The position numbers were made by a program, and so were the translations under genes. From Cytophaga aurantiaca DSM 3654 (GTDB taxonomy: Bacteria > Bacteroidota > Bacteroidia > Cytophagales > Cytophagaceae): DNA of 64,000 nucleotides. Positions 46,416-55,378 of the stretch are shown one piece after another. The DNA is taken from assembly GCF_000379725.1 (NCBI RefSeq), contig NZ_KB903632.1, forward strand, positions 124,001 through 188,000, read 5' to 3'. The number at the start of each line of letters is the position of its first letter. The first letter of the stretch is position 1. Under the pieces are notes generated by a model. That model saw only the letters and a program-made list of their open reading frames with translations, had not been told where the DNA came from and made no database searches.

Positions 46416-47888
46416 ATGAAAGCTATTGTGATTGGTGGTGGATTGGGTGGATTGAGCACTGCTATACGACTGGCTAGCGCTGGGTATAAAGTAGATGTTT
46501 TTGAGTCAGCTTCTGGTGCAGGAGGTAAATTAAATGAAAAAGTCATTTCTGATTACCGGTTCGACCTAGGCCCTTCGCTTTTAACGATGCCTGATTTAAT
46601 AGATGACTTATTTATTGAAGCTGGCGAAGATCCAAGGCTGCATTTTAATTATTCCAAATTAGATACAATCTGCAATTATTTTTATGAAGATGGCACTGTT
46701 TTTAAATCCTATGCAGACGATTCTAAATTTGAAAATGAACTTTATAGAATATTTAGACTCAACAAGAATGTATTCAGATCTTATTTTAAAACCATTCGTA
46801 CTATATATTCAATAACAGCACACATTTTTATTTTTAAAAGCCTACATAGATTCCGTTCATTTACAACTTGGAAAACACTTGTGTCAATTTTCCAATTACC
46901 ACTTATTCGTTCCGGAGTAACGATGAATAAGATGAATGAGTCTTTTTTTTCTGACCCCAGATTAATTCAGTACTTCAATAGATATGCCACCTATAATGGG
47001 TCAAACCCATACAAAGCACCAGGAACAATAAATCTCATATCACATCTTGAACATGAAATGGGAGCATATTTACCCAAAGGAGGTATGTATGCTATTACGA
47101 ATAGCTTATATGGATTGGCTTGCAGGAAAGGCGTGAATTTTCATTTCAATGAACTTGTACAAGAAATAATAGTTTCAAACAAAAAAGCTGTTGGAATCAG
47201 AACTGCTCAGTCCACCTACAATGCAGATATTATCATTAGCAATATGGATATTTTTCATACATACCGAAAATTATTACCCAATCAACCAGCACCGGAAAAA
47301 ATATTGCGTCAAGAAAAAAGTTCATCAGCATTAATTTTTTACTGGGGGCTTAATACGAGTTTTTCCAAATTAGGCTTACACAATATTTTATTTAGTTCAG
47401 ATTACAAAAAAGAATTTAAATCAATTTGGGAAGAAAAAACCATTGATGAAGACCCTACAATATATATTAACATAACATCTAAATACGAGTCGAATGATGC
47501 ACCCACTGGTTGTGAAAATTGGTTTGTAATGATAAATGTCCCTCATAATTCGGGTCAGAATTGGGAATTACTAAAACAACAAGCGCGTAAAAATATTATT
47601 ACCAAAATCAATCGCATGTTGCAAACATCTATTGAAGAACATATTGTTGTTGAAGATTATCTGGATCCTATTTTAATAGAATCCAGAACTAGTTCTTTTA
47701 AAGGGGCATTGTACGGAAATGCTTCGAATAATAAATTAGCAGCATTTTTAAGGCATTCAAATTTTAGCAAAACCATAAAAGGTTTATACTTTTGTGGAGG
47801 AAGTGTTCATCCGGGCGGAGGCGTACCGCTCGCTATTTTATCAGGAAAAATAACCGCTGAGTTAATAAAAAAAGATTTACCATGTTAA
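46416..47888 (+). CDS. crtD: Carotenoid desaturase, CrtD/CrtI family
   Basis: This 490-aa FAD enzyme starts with the dinucleotide-binding motif VIGGGLGGLSTA (5-16) and ends with the carotenoid desaturase signature GGSVHPGGGVPLAILSGK. Segments FDLGPSLLTMPDLIDDLF and CNYFYEDGT resemble CrtD (1-hydroxycarotenoid 3,4-desaturase) of Bacteroidota more than the phytoene desaturase CrtI; this is from memory of the family, so the exact reaction is inferred. Membrane-associated, acting on lipid-soluble substrate. It overlaps the next gene by 7 nt. No crtB or crtE is present in the window. Confidence 0.75.
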   Translation: MKAIVIGGGLGGLSTAIRLASAGYKVDVFESASGAGGKLNEKVISDYRFDLGPSLLTMPDLIDDLFIEAGEDPRLHFNYSKLDTICNYFYEDGTVFKSYADDSKFENELYRIFRLNKNVFRSYFKTIRTIYSITAHIFIFKSLHRFRSFTTWKTLVSIFQLPLIRSGVTMNKMNESFFSDPRLIQYFNRYATYNGSNPYKAPGTINLISHLEHEMGAYLPKGGMYAITNSLYGLACRKGVNFHFNELVQEIIVSNKKAVGIRTAQSTYNADIIISNMDIFHTYRKLLPNQPAPEKILRQEKSSSALIFYWGLNTSFSKLGLHNILFSSDYKKEFKSIWEEKTIDEDPTIYINITSKYESNDAPTGCENWFVMINVPHNSGQNWELLKQQARKNIITKINRMLQTSIEEHIVVEDYLDPILIESRTSSFKGALYGNASNNKLAAFLRHSNFSKTIKGLYFCGGSVHPGGGVPLAILSGKITAELIKKDLPC

Positions 47889-48550
47889 AAAAGCTTTATC
47901 AAAATCAACTTTATTTTTATTCCATCATTGCTGTCATTATTTATTTAGTTGGTATTGTAGGCATAACATGTATTCCTGAATTGTTTAAACCTGTAACCCC
48001 ATTAAATCTATTACTTTCAGCGCTATTTATCCTTTATTTCGATAAAAGCCCGAGAAAAAAGATACTTTTCTTTGCAGCTTTTACTTTCATTACTGGCTGG
48101 ATAATAGAATGGATAGGTGTTTACTCAAAATTAATATTCGGAGAGTATCAATATGGACCAACATTAGGATTGGCTATTGACGGAATCCCTGTTTTGATTG
48201 GAATTAATTGGTTTATTTTAAGTTATTATTCAGCAAATTTAAGTGAATGGATATTTCCTAAAACGAATATCTATCTGAAAACAACCTTTGGTGCATTCCT
48301 CATGGTTGTTATTGATGCTGTTATAGAACCCCTATGCGGTGATTTGGATTTTTGGTACTGGAAAGGTGATCACATTCCAATGCAAAACTTCATTGCCTGG
48401 TTAATATTTTCTTGGGGATATATATTTCTTTTTTATAATTTAAAGTTAGATTCAAACAATAAAGCTTCCCGTGTGTTATACGTAATACAACTAATATTTT
48501 TCTTAGCTTTATTCATATCATTCAAATTAATACCATATGCTAATCAATAG
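47882..48550 (+). CDS. cruF: Carotenoid 1,2-hydratase, CruF-like membrane protein
   Basis: This 222-aa protein has about seven membrane segments and the family pattern GWIIEWIGVYSKLIFGEYQY then GLAIDGIPVLIGINW and VIDAVIEPLCGDLDFWYW. It belongs to the carotenoid biosynthesis protein (CruF/DUF422) family, which adds water to the 1,2 double bond of an acyclic psi end group. It overlaps crtD by 7 nt and crtZ by 14 nt. The symbol rests on the family and context. Confidence 0.75.
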   Translation: MLKKLYQNQLYFYSIIAVIIYLVGIVGITCIPELFKPVTPLNLLLSALFILYFDKSPRKKILFFAAFTFITGWIIEWIGVYSKLIFGEYQYGPTLGLAIDGIPVLIGINWFILSYYSANLSEWIFPKTNIYLKTTFGAFLMVVIDAVIEPLCGDLDFWYWKGDHIPMQNFIAWLIFSWGYIFLFYNLKLDSNNKASRVLYVIQLIFFLALFISFKLIPYANQ

Positions 48551-48995
48551 TTTAATTGTATTGTCTACATTTTGTTTCATGGAGTTTATGGCCTGGTTTA
48601 CACATAAATTCTTAATGCATGGTTTTCTGTGGTTTCTGCATGAAGATCACCATACAGGTAAATCAGGTTTCTTCGAAAAAAATGATTCTTTCTTTTTAAT
48701 CTTTGCAATACCAAGTGCCTATTGTTACATGACAGGTTTAATGTATAATGACTTTAGACTGTATATTGGAATAGGAATTTCTTTGTACGGCCTTGCTTAT
48801 TTTTTTATACACGAAATCATTATTCACCAACGATTCAAATACTTTAGAAATTGGAATAATAAATATATACTCGGCATTAGAAGAGCGCACAAGATTCATC
48901 ATAAATACCTTGGCAAAGAAGATGGAGAAAACTTCGGAATGCTTATAGTCCCTATGAAGTATTATAAAACAAACTATACCGAAATCAAAAAATGA
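48537..48995 (+). CDS. crtZ: Beta-carotene hydroxylase
   Basis: This 152-aa di-iron membrane enzyme hydroxylates the beta-ionone ring at C-3. The histidine clusters are HKFLMH (23-28), HEDHH (35-39), H92/H97 in HEIIIHQR, and HKIHH (118-122). The EFMAWFTHKFLMHGF start is typical for CrtZ. It overlaps the upstream gene by 14 nt and the downstream gene by 4 nt (ATGA). Confidence 0.9.
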   Translation: MLINSLIVLSTFCFMEFMAWFTHKFLMHGFLWFLHEDHHTGKSGFFEKNDSFFLIFAIPSAYCYMTGLMYNDFRLYIGIGISLYGLAYFFIHEIIIHQRFKYFRNWNNKYILGIRRAHKIHHKYLGKEDGENFGMLIVPMKYYKTNYTEIKK

Positions 48996-49684
48996 ATTAC
49001 ATCTACCTTTGGCTGGATTTATTTTGTATTTCCTTTCCATTTATATTAAGTTTTGATAAAAAAGTTGCCTTTTATAAAAAATGGAAGTCTCTATTTCCTG
49101 CAATTGCAATCATCGGACTATTTTTTATCATATGGGATATTATTTTTACTAAAAATGGTATTTGGGAATTCAATGAGAAATATTTAATAGGTACCTATAT
49201 TTACAATTTACCTGTTGAAGAAGTTCTATTCTTTATTTTTGTTCCTTATTCCTGCGTATTTATATATGCGTGTATTAAAGCATATTTTTCAAGTAATTTT
49301 TTAGAAAAGTTCCATAGAAAAATTACGCTTCTTTTATTATTTGCATTGCCGATTATTGCTATTCTCAACGCGGATAAAGCATATACCTTTTACACTTCCT
49401 TTTTTAGTTGGGTGTTGATTTGGATACAATATTATATTTTAAAAAAATCGTATATGAGTTGGTTCTATGTGGCATACATCATCCATCTCATCCCATTTTT
49501 AATAATTAATGGTGTACTAACCTATAAGCCAGTTGTAATTTATAATAATATGGAAAACGTTGGAATACGTTTGTATACCATACCTATAGAAGATCTTCTA
49601 TATTCGTTGTTTCTATTTTTAGGAAATATTATGATTATGGAATTGCTCGAAGAAAAGCGAAATACAAAACCGTTCCACAATTAG
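48992..49684 (+). CDS. Lycopene cyclase, fused CrtYc-CrtYd (CarR) type
   Basis: This 230-aa membrane protein has two repeats of the heterodimer-type lycopene cyclase domain. The first holds NLPVEEVLFFIFVPY (PVEE at 74-77) and the second TIPIEDLLYSLFLFL (P198-D201); these acidic motifs are needed for cyclisation in the family. It has about six to seven membrane segments. In bacteria that make monocyclic carotenoids this type cyclises one or both ends. It is the last gene of the operon and faces surE, with 31 nt between. Confidence 0.85.
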   Translation: MNYIYLWLDLFCISFPFILSFDKKVAFYKKWKSLFPAIAIIGLFFIIWDIIFTKNGIWEFNEKYLIGTYIYNLPVEEVLFFIFVPYSCVFIYACIKAYFSSNFLEKFHRKITLLLLFALPIIAILNADKAYTFYTSFFSWVLIWIQYYILKKSYMSWFYVAYIIHLIPFLIINGVLTYKPVVIYNNMENVGIRLYTIPIEDLLYSLFLFLGNIMIMELLEEKRNTKPFHN

Positions 49685-49715
49685 CGACGTATTCAAAATA
49701 AGAAACAAATTATTA

Positions 49716-50492
49716 CTAATTAATAAACTTCCAGTCTCGATTTAATTGTCCAATTAATTGATGAGCTGTAAGATCAAAGCTACAAGGTACAACCGATACA
49801 TAACTGTTGGCCAATGCCCACTCATCCGTATCTTCACCTGCATCTTTGTTTTCAAAACTTCCTGCCATCCAGAAATATCTTCTACCGTATGGGTCAAAGC
49901 GTTCATCAAACTTCTCTTCCCAACGAGCATGTGCCTGACGGCATATCTTCACTCCTTTTATAGGGGCGGCACTTATTGGAGGAAAATTAACATTTAATGT
50001 AATGCCTTTAGCCAAGCCATTTGTCAGTACTTCTGTAGCTATTTGCTTGACATATTTTTTAACATGCGAAAAATCTGCGTGCGCATCGTAATCACATAAT
50101 GAAAAACCAATTGCCGGTAAACCTTCCAATGCTGCTTCTATGGCTGCAGACATAGTACCTGAATACAATACACTGATCGAAGAATTGCTGCCGTGATTTA
50201 TACCACTCACAACCAGATCCGGTTTTCTGCCTTTTAATACATAATGCTTCGCAAGCTTAACGCAATCAGCAGGTGTGCCTGAACACTCATACGCAATGAT
50301 ACCAGGGAATAGATCACTAGATTCCAGTCGTAAGGTGTTGCCAATAGTAATAGCATGACCCATGCCTGACTGCGGTGAATCAGGAGCTACAACAACGACC
50401 TCGCCCAATTCAGACATTACTTCAATTAATGTTCGGATTCCGACAGAAAATATTCCGTCGTCATTACAAACAAGTATCAATGGTTTTGACAT
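49716..50492 (-). CDS. surE: 5'-nucleotidase SurE
   Basis: This 258-aa Mg-dependent phosphatase removes the phosphate of 5'- and 3'-nucleotides in the cytoplasm. The metal site starts with NDDG (10-13). SGINHGSNSSISVLYSGTM and GTPADCV complete the active site. The start at 50492 (MSKPLILVCNDDG) is chosen; an upstream in-frame ATG at 50525 adds 11 residues without family match. It is the last gene of the dnaG group, 85 nt after ribBA. Confidence 0.93.
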   Translation of the reverse strand: MSKPLILVCNDDGIFSVGIRTLIEVMSELGEVVVVAPDSPQSGMGHAITIGNTLRLESSDLFPGIIAYECSGTPADCVKLAKHYVLKGRKPDLVVSGINHGSNSSISVLYSGTMSAAIEAALEGLPAIGFSLCDYDAHADFSHVKKYVKQIATEVLTNGLAKGITLNVNFPPISAAPIKGVKICRQAHARWEEKFDERFDPYGRRYFWMAGSFENKDAGEDTDEWALANSYVSVVPCSFDLTAHQLIGQLNRDWKFIN

Positions 50493-50576
50493 ATATAATT
50501 TCTTAGGATACTGTATATCCGGCATTACCTTTTTTTGATCCGCGGCAGACTATCGCAGAAATAAGTATTGGAACGG

Positions 50577-51794
50577 TTAATCTTTTTTCAAGATTGTATG
50601 TCCCATTTTATCTCTTTTAGTTTGTAAATATCCAATGTTATGCGGATTAGACGCAATCTCGATTGGCACTGCCTCTGTGATCTCTAAGCCATAACCCGCA
50701 AGGGCTGCACGCTTTACAGGATTATTCGTAATTAAACGCAGTTTAGATATTTGCAAATCACGCAGGATCTGTGCACCTGTTCCATAATCACGCTGATCCA
50801 TTTTGAAGCCCAGTTCAAGATTTGCTTCAACAGTATCGCGACCTTGCTCTTGTAATTTATATGCTTTAAGCTTATTCAATAAACCAATACCTCTTCCTTC
50901 CTGGTTCATATAAAGAATAACTCCTTTACCTTCTTTTTCGATCATCTCCATAGCTGCATGTAATTGCGGTCCGCAATCGCAACGGCAAGAACCGAAAATA
51001 TCACCTGTCACACACGATGAGTGTACACGCACAAGGACGGGTTCATCTTTCTGCCAGGTACCTTTAATTAAGGCCAAATGAATTTCATCTGTGCTTATTT
51101 CACGAAAAGCGATCAGATCAAAATCCCCAAGATTGGTAGGCATATCTACACCAATCTCTCTCTTTACAAGGCTTTCGTGCGTAAGTCTGTATTCAATCAA
51201 ATCCTTGATTGAAATTAATTTCAAATCAAATTTCGTAGCAATTTGTTTCAGCTCAGGCAAACGCGCCATGCTACCATCTTCGCTCATGATCTCGATCAAC
51301 ACTCCTGCCGGCTTAAAGCCCGCAAGGCGTGCAAGATCTACAGCAGCTTCCGTATGTCCCACTCGTCTTAAGACACCTTCGTCTTTTGCTTTCAATGGAA
51401 ATATATGTCCCGGGCGACCAAGATCTTCCGGTTTTGTATTTGGATCAACCAATGCCTGAATAGTCTTTGAACGATCGGATGCAGAGATCCCCGTTGTACA
51501 ACCATTTCCTAATAAATCTACAGATACTGTAAATGGGGTTTCGTGTGTAGCAGTATTGCTGCCAACCATCAAGTCTAATTTCAATTCTTTACAACGTGCT
51601 TCAGAGATGGGAGCGCAGATCAATCCACGTCCTTCTTTGGACATGAAGTTAATAATCTCAGGCGTTACACATTCCGCAGCACAAATAAAATCGCCTTCAT
51701 TCTCTCTATCTTCATCATCAACAACAATGATCACCTCTCCTTTACGAATTGCTTCAATAGCTTCCGCAATTGAATCTAATTTTATTTGTTCCAT
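50577..51794 (-). CDS. ribBA: Bifunctional DHBP synthase / GTP cyclohydrolase II
   Basis: This 405-aa enzyme supplies both substrates of lumazine synthase in riboflavin synthesis. The N-terminal domain has [11 protein letters not shown] (26-36) and the C-terminal GTP cyclohydrolase II domain has the zinc cysteines in [17 protein letters not shown] (C261 and following) and [14 protein letters not shown]. The ATG at 51794 is preferred; one at 51815 would add 7 residues and sits 8 nt after the glycosyltransferase stop. The neighbouring ribF at 17514 is in the same pathway but not linked. Confidence 0.95.
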   Translation of the reverse strand: MEQIKLDSIAEAIEAIRKGEVIIVVDDEDRENEGDFICAAECVTPEIINFMSKEGRGLICAPISEARCKELKLDLMVGSNTATHETPFTVSVDLLGNGCTTGISASDRSKTIQALVDPNTKPEDLGRPGHIFPLKAKDEGVLRRVGHTEAAVDLARLAGFKPAGVLIEIMSEDGSMARLPELKQIATKFDLKLISIKDLIEYRLTHESLVKREIGVDMPTNLGDFDLIAFREISTDEIHLALIKGTWQKDEPVLVRVHSSCVTGDIFGSCRCDCGPQLHAAMEMIEKEGKGVILYMNQEGRGIGLLNKLKAYKLQEQGRDTVEANLELGFKMDQRDYGTGAQILRDLQISKLRLITNNPVKRAALAGYGLEITEAVPIEIASNPHNIGYLQTKRDKMGHTILKKD

Positions 51795-51823
51795 ATTTAT
51801 TTCAACAATATTCAATCTTATAC

Positions 51824-53020
51824 TTATTGATTTATTTCCACACGTTTCTCAACTACTTTCTCAAATGCTTGTTCTAATAAGACAGTCGTTTGAGACCAGT
51901 CAAAATGGCGTTTTATAAATTCTTTCCCTTCATTACCAATTTTTTCGGCAACAAGTTCATTTTTCAATACATATTCTATGCGATCTGCAAATTCCTGTGC
52001 GGTATCTGCTATATAGATCTGATGCCCATGAACAGCTCCAAGTGCCTTATTTGCAAGACTCGTTGTAATGGAAGGCAATCCGCAAGCCATTGCTTCCAAT
52101 AATTTATTCTGTAAACCCGAACCGCTTAATAAAGGTGCTACAAACATTCTTGATTCCAGAATGTATGGTTTAATATCTTCTACAAAGCCTGTAACGCAAA
52201 CCTGGTCTGATTTCAATTTCAGTACATCTGCAGCCGGACTTGTACCAGCTAAACACACCGACAAATTCAATCCTTTCAATGCCAACAAAGGCAATACGTT
52301 TTGTACAATAAATTGTGCCGCAACAATATTGGGGTGATATCCCATATTGCCGGTAAAGATCAGATCATACTTTTTATTCAACCGTTCAGCCGCTGCCAAA
52401 TAATATTCATTCACACCGTTGGGTATAATAGACATATTTTTTTGTACAGATTTAGGAAGAAATTCTGCATCCTGATTTGTGATGATCGAATGTCCCTGAA
52501 ATAATCTACCCGCATTAATCTCATATCTTTTTAAGCGCTTTGCTTCAATTCGAACAAAGGGTTTCTGATAGAAATTCGAAAACTTAATACGCTTGTACAT
52601 CCCTTCAGATAAGGCGTCCATATAATCCAAAAAGAATGGCACATCTTCTTCAAATGGTAAATTTTCAACCAATCGAATCAATTGAACATATACAATATCA
52701 ATATTGAATTTATAGATCCATTGACTCATGATCATTCTCATTTCACTATTCTTAAAATAGTTCACCTGAAAAGGTGCCTTATTGAATAGAGAAGAAAATA
52801 AATTCAAATAAATATGCTTCTTGTTTAATCCGATGATTTTAATTTCTGTACAATACGCTTTCAATTTCGAAACATGCTGCTCCGAAACAACCTCATCTGA
52901 AAGGCATAATAAAAAAATAGTATGTTTTTTGGAAAGCTCTTTAATTTGATAAAAAGCCCTTAGCTTATCACCCTTGTCTGTGGGATAAGGAAATCGGGAT
53001 AAGGCAACTAAAATATTCAT
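51824..53020 (-). CDS. Glycosyltransferase, GT4-like (A)
   Basis: This 398-aa protein has a two-Rossmann-domain layout. The N-terminus [20 protein letters not shown] and the C-terminal [20 protein letters not shown] (with the glutamate-containing donor site) are GT-B type and typical for family GT4. It would transfer a sugar from a nucleotide donor to a lipid-linked or surface polysaccharide at the cytoplasmic face. It overlaps the upstream glycosyltransferase gene by 4 nt. Sugar and acceptor unknown. Confidence 0.85.
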   Translation of the reverse strand: MNILVALSRFPYPTDKGDKLRAFYQIKELSKKHTIFLLCLSDEVVSEQHVSKLKAYCTEIKIIGLNKKHIYLNLFSSLFNKAPFQVNYFKNSEMRMIMSQWIYKFNIDIVYVQLIRLVENLPFEEDVPFFLDYMDALSEGMYKRIKFSNFYQKPFVRIEAKRLKRYEINAGRLFQGHSIITNQDAEFLPKSVQKNMSIIPNGVNEYYLAAAERLNKKYDLIFTGNMGYHPNIVAAQFIVQNVLPLLALKGLNLSVCLAGTSPAADVLKLKSDQVCVTGFVEDIKPYILESRMFVAPLLSGSGLQNKLLEAMACGLPSITTSLANKALGAVHGHQIYIADTAQEFADRIEYVLKNELVAEKIGNEGKEFIKRHFDWSQTTVLLEQAFEKVVEKRVEINQ

Positions 53021-54210
53021 TCCAACTCTTTGTACATTTTCTCAAACCCGGAAATCAATGTTTCCCAGGAATATTCGGATACTGCTCTATTTCTTGCATG
53101 CTGAGCAATCTGGCGCGCCAGAGCTTCATTCTGCAAAAGTAAAACAATCCCATTTTTCAATTCAGTTGGCGTATCGCAAATAAGTATATCTTCATTCGGT
53201 ATACAATGTATTCCTTCTGCTCCTATCGTTGTAGAAACAATCGGCATACACATACCCATTGCCTCAACTACTTTTAAACGCATTCCGCCACCGGAACGCA
53301 AAGGTACGACAAATACATTGTGATTTTGTATAAAATCCGAAGCATTCGGCACCAGTCCTTCTAAAATCACTCCTGGTCTGTTCCATTTATCAAAAGAAGC
53401 ATCCATTCCTTTTCCTGCTATATAGAACTTAGCCTCAGGAACTTCTTTTAATACTAAAGGCCATACCTCTTTGAGAAACCATTCAATTCCTTCTGTATTA
53501 GGCATCCATTGCATGCTTCCAATAAAACAAACAGAATACGGCTTTTTAACAGGATTTTGAATAAGGCTATCTTCAAAACCAGCCTGTATCGTTGTTAGTT
53601 TCCCTTTATAATTCTTTGATCTGTAATACGCCTCATCGTCCGGAGTGATGGCAACAATCGCATCAAACTGATGAAGTGTTGTTTCTTCAAACGTTTTGAT
53701 TTTCTTCGCCAATTGTTGGATAAAAACTTTCTTTAGAGGATTCGTGGTATGCAATGCCAGCCGCTCCCAGATCTGGTGCTCGATATTGTGTGAACGAAGT
53801 ACGATTTTCGCGTTTGAAAGCCTTCTCAGTAAAGGTATATAGAGCGCCATATATGCACCTTCGATCTGAATAAAATCGTATTCATTTTCTTTTAATGCAT
53901 TTGTTAATACTTTCTCAAACTCTTTTGATCTGAAACGTTCAATGTTATAAGCCGTTTCAGAAAAAAAACTTTTTAACAAACCTGTTACTGTAATGTTTGT
54001 ATTGATGTCCGTATAAAAAAAGTTGCGATAGCCTGCAGCAATGGATTGGGGGGCTTCATGATGTTTATTGGTATTCAGAAAAGCCAGATCAACCGAATGC
54101 CCAAACTTTTTTAAATAGTGTGCCACATACCATGCAGCAATATTTCCTCCATCATTTAAAGGGAATGGAATACGATTTATGATCTGTAAAATACGGAATT
54201 GAGAAGCCAT
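53017..54210 (-). CDS. Glycosyltransferase, GT4-like (B)
   Basis: This 397-aa GT-B fold protein has the N-terminus FRILQIINRIPFPLNDGGN and the donor-site segment GGGMRLKVVEAMGMCMPIVS. IGSMQWMPNTEGIEWFLKEV is the nucleotide-sugar domain start. It resembles protein A in plan but is clearly different in sequence. It lies 4 nt after gene C and overlaps gene A by 4 nt, so the three are probably made together. Acceptor unknown. Confidence 0.85.
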   Translation of the reverse strand: MASQFRILQIINRIPFPLNDGGNIAAWYVAHYLKKFGHSVDLAFLNTNKHHEAPQSIAAGYRNFFYTDINTNITVTGLLKSFFSETAYNIERFRSKEFEKVLTNALKENEYDFIQIEGAYMALYIPLLRRLSNAKIVLRSHNIEHQIWERLALHTTNPLKKVFIQQLAKKIKTFEETTLHQFDAIVAITPDDEAYYRSKNYKGKLTTIQAGFEDSLIQNPVKKPYSVCFIGSMQWMPNTEGIEWFLKEVWPLVLKEVPEAKFYIAGKGMDASFDKWNRPGVILEGLVPNASDFIQNHNVFVVPLRSGGGMRLKVVEAMGMCMPIVSTTIGAEGIHCIPNEDILICDTPTELKNGIVLLLQNEALARQIAQHARNRAVSEYSWETLISGFEKMYKELE

Positions 54211-54214
54211 GAAT

Positions 54215-55378
54215 CTATTTCATCATTTTCTCAAAACTCTCCCACAATAAGGAAGCCGTTTTATCCCAGGAAAATTTTTGTCGTTGAATAAGGCCTGCCG
54301 CAAGTACTCCTTCTTTCACATGAGGAACTTTGTACAATTGCAGCATTGCATTTGCAATTGCATCAACCGATTCCGGATTCACTAAAACAGCTGCCTTTCC
54401 TGCAACCTCAGGCAATGAAGTTGTGTTGGAAGTAATGATAGGCACCTCGCAATTCATTGCTTCTAATAGTGGAATACCAAATCCTTCAAAGTAAGGAACA
54501 AAGGTCAATGCGTAAGCAGAACCTAAAATTTTAGCTAATTCAGGCGTTTTAATATGCCCTAAAAAATGTATATCGTGTCTGTAAATTAATGTGTGATAAA
54601 GCGATTGAATGTCTTTGTTGTTCCACATTGCTTTCCCAACCAACAACAATTTCATATCGCAATTTGATGTTTTCTTAAATACATCAAACGCACGCATCAG
54701 GTTCAATATGTTTTTACGCGGATGCATGGAACCGATGTATAAAAAGAAAGGTCTTCCGGAAGAATATTTATAACGGATCTTAACCTGTTCGGCTTCCTTA
54801 ACAGGTACAAACAGGGCATTACAACCATTATAAACGACATCAATTTTATCCGGTGAAATTTGGTATGTTTTTGCGATGTCTGCTTTCGAAAATTCAGAAA
54901 CTGTAGCAATCCTTGTTGCCTGATGGGCAAACTTAGGCATGTTCTTTTTATAATATTTTGCAACGCCTTTAGGTAAATCCTGAGGTCTGTGCTCAAAATT
55001 TATATCGTGAATTACATTCAGTGTTTTTACTTTCGTAGATTTTGAAAGGTATCCATCGGTTGTGATAAAAGCATCGGCTTTTACTTTCTTCAACATAAAT
55101 GGAACGCTCCATTCAAAGAATAAATACCACAATATCGGATGTCTTGATTGAGGATATAAAACGTGCGGAACTACGTTTTTACCAAAAATAAATTTATCGC
55201 TGTATGGTCTGTCAAAGAAAAAATGAAACGTATGTTCCGGATGCTGTTCGGTCATCCGTTTGAGTGTTTCATAGGTAAACCAGCCGATCCCTTCGAGGCG
55301 GTCTTCCAATAACAGACGGGTATTTACAGCTATATTCAAATCTCTTTTCGGTTTAACTTTCAAATTACAATTAGCCAA
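54215..55378 (-). CDS. Glycosyltransferase, GT4 family (C)
   Basis: This 387-aa GT4 enzyme has an N-terminal domain with RLLLEDRLEGIGWFTYETL and a C-terminal domain with YIGSMHPRKNILNLMRAF, and the donor-binding EGFGIPLLEAMNCEVPIITS. This arrangement is like mannosyl- or glucosyltransferases of O-antigen and exopolysaccharide clusters. Its start overlaps the end of dnaG by 8 nt, an unusual partner for a sugar transferase. Cytoplasmic, membrane-associated at most. Confidence 0.9.
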   Translation of the reverse strand: MANCNLKVKPKRDLNIAVNTRLLLEDRLEGIGWFTYETLKRMTEQHPEHTFHFFFDRPYSDKFIFGKNVVPHVLYPQSRHPILWYLFFEWSVPFMLKKVKADAFITTDGYLSKSTKVKTLNVIHDINFEHRPQDLPKGVAKYYKKNMPKFAHQATRIATVSEFSKADIAKTYQISPDKIDVVYNGCNALFVPVKEAEQVKIRYKYSSGRPFFLYIGSMHPRKNILNLMRAFDVFKKTSNCDMKLLLVGKAMWNNKDIQSLYHTLIYRHDIHFLGHIKTPELAKILGSAYALTFVPYFEGFGIPLLEAMNCEVPIITSNTTSLPEVAGKAAVLVNPESVDAIANAMLQLYKVPHVKEGVLAAGLIQRQKFSWDKTASLLWESFEKMMK

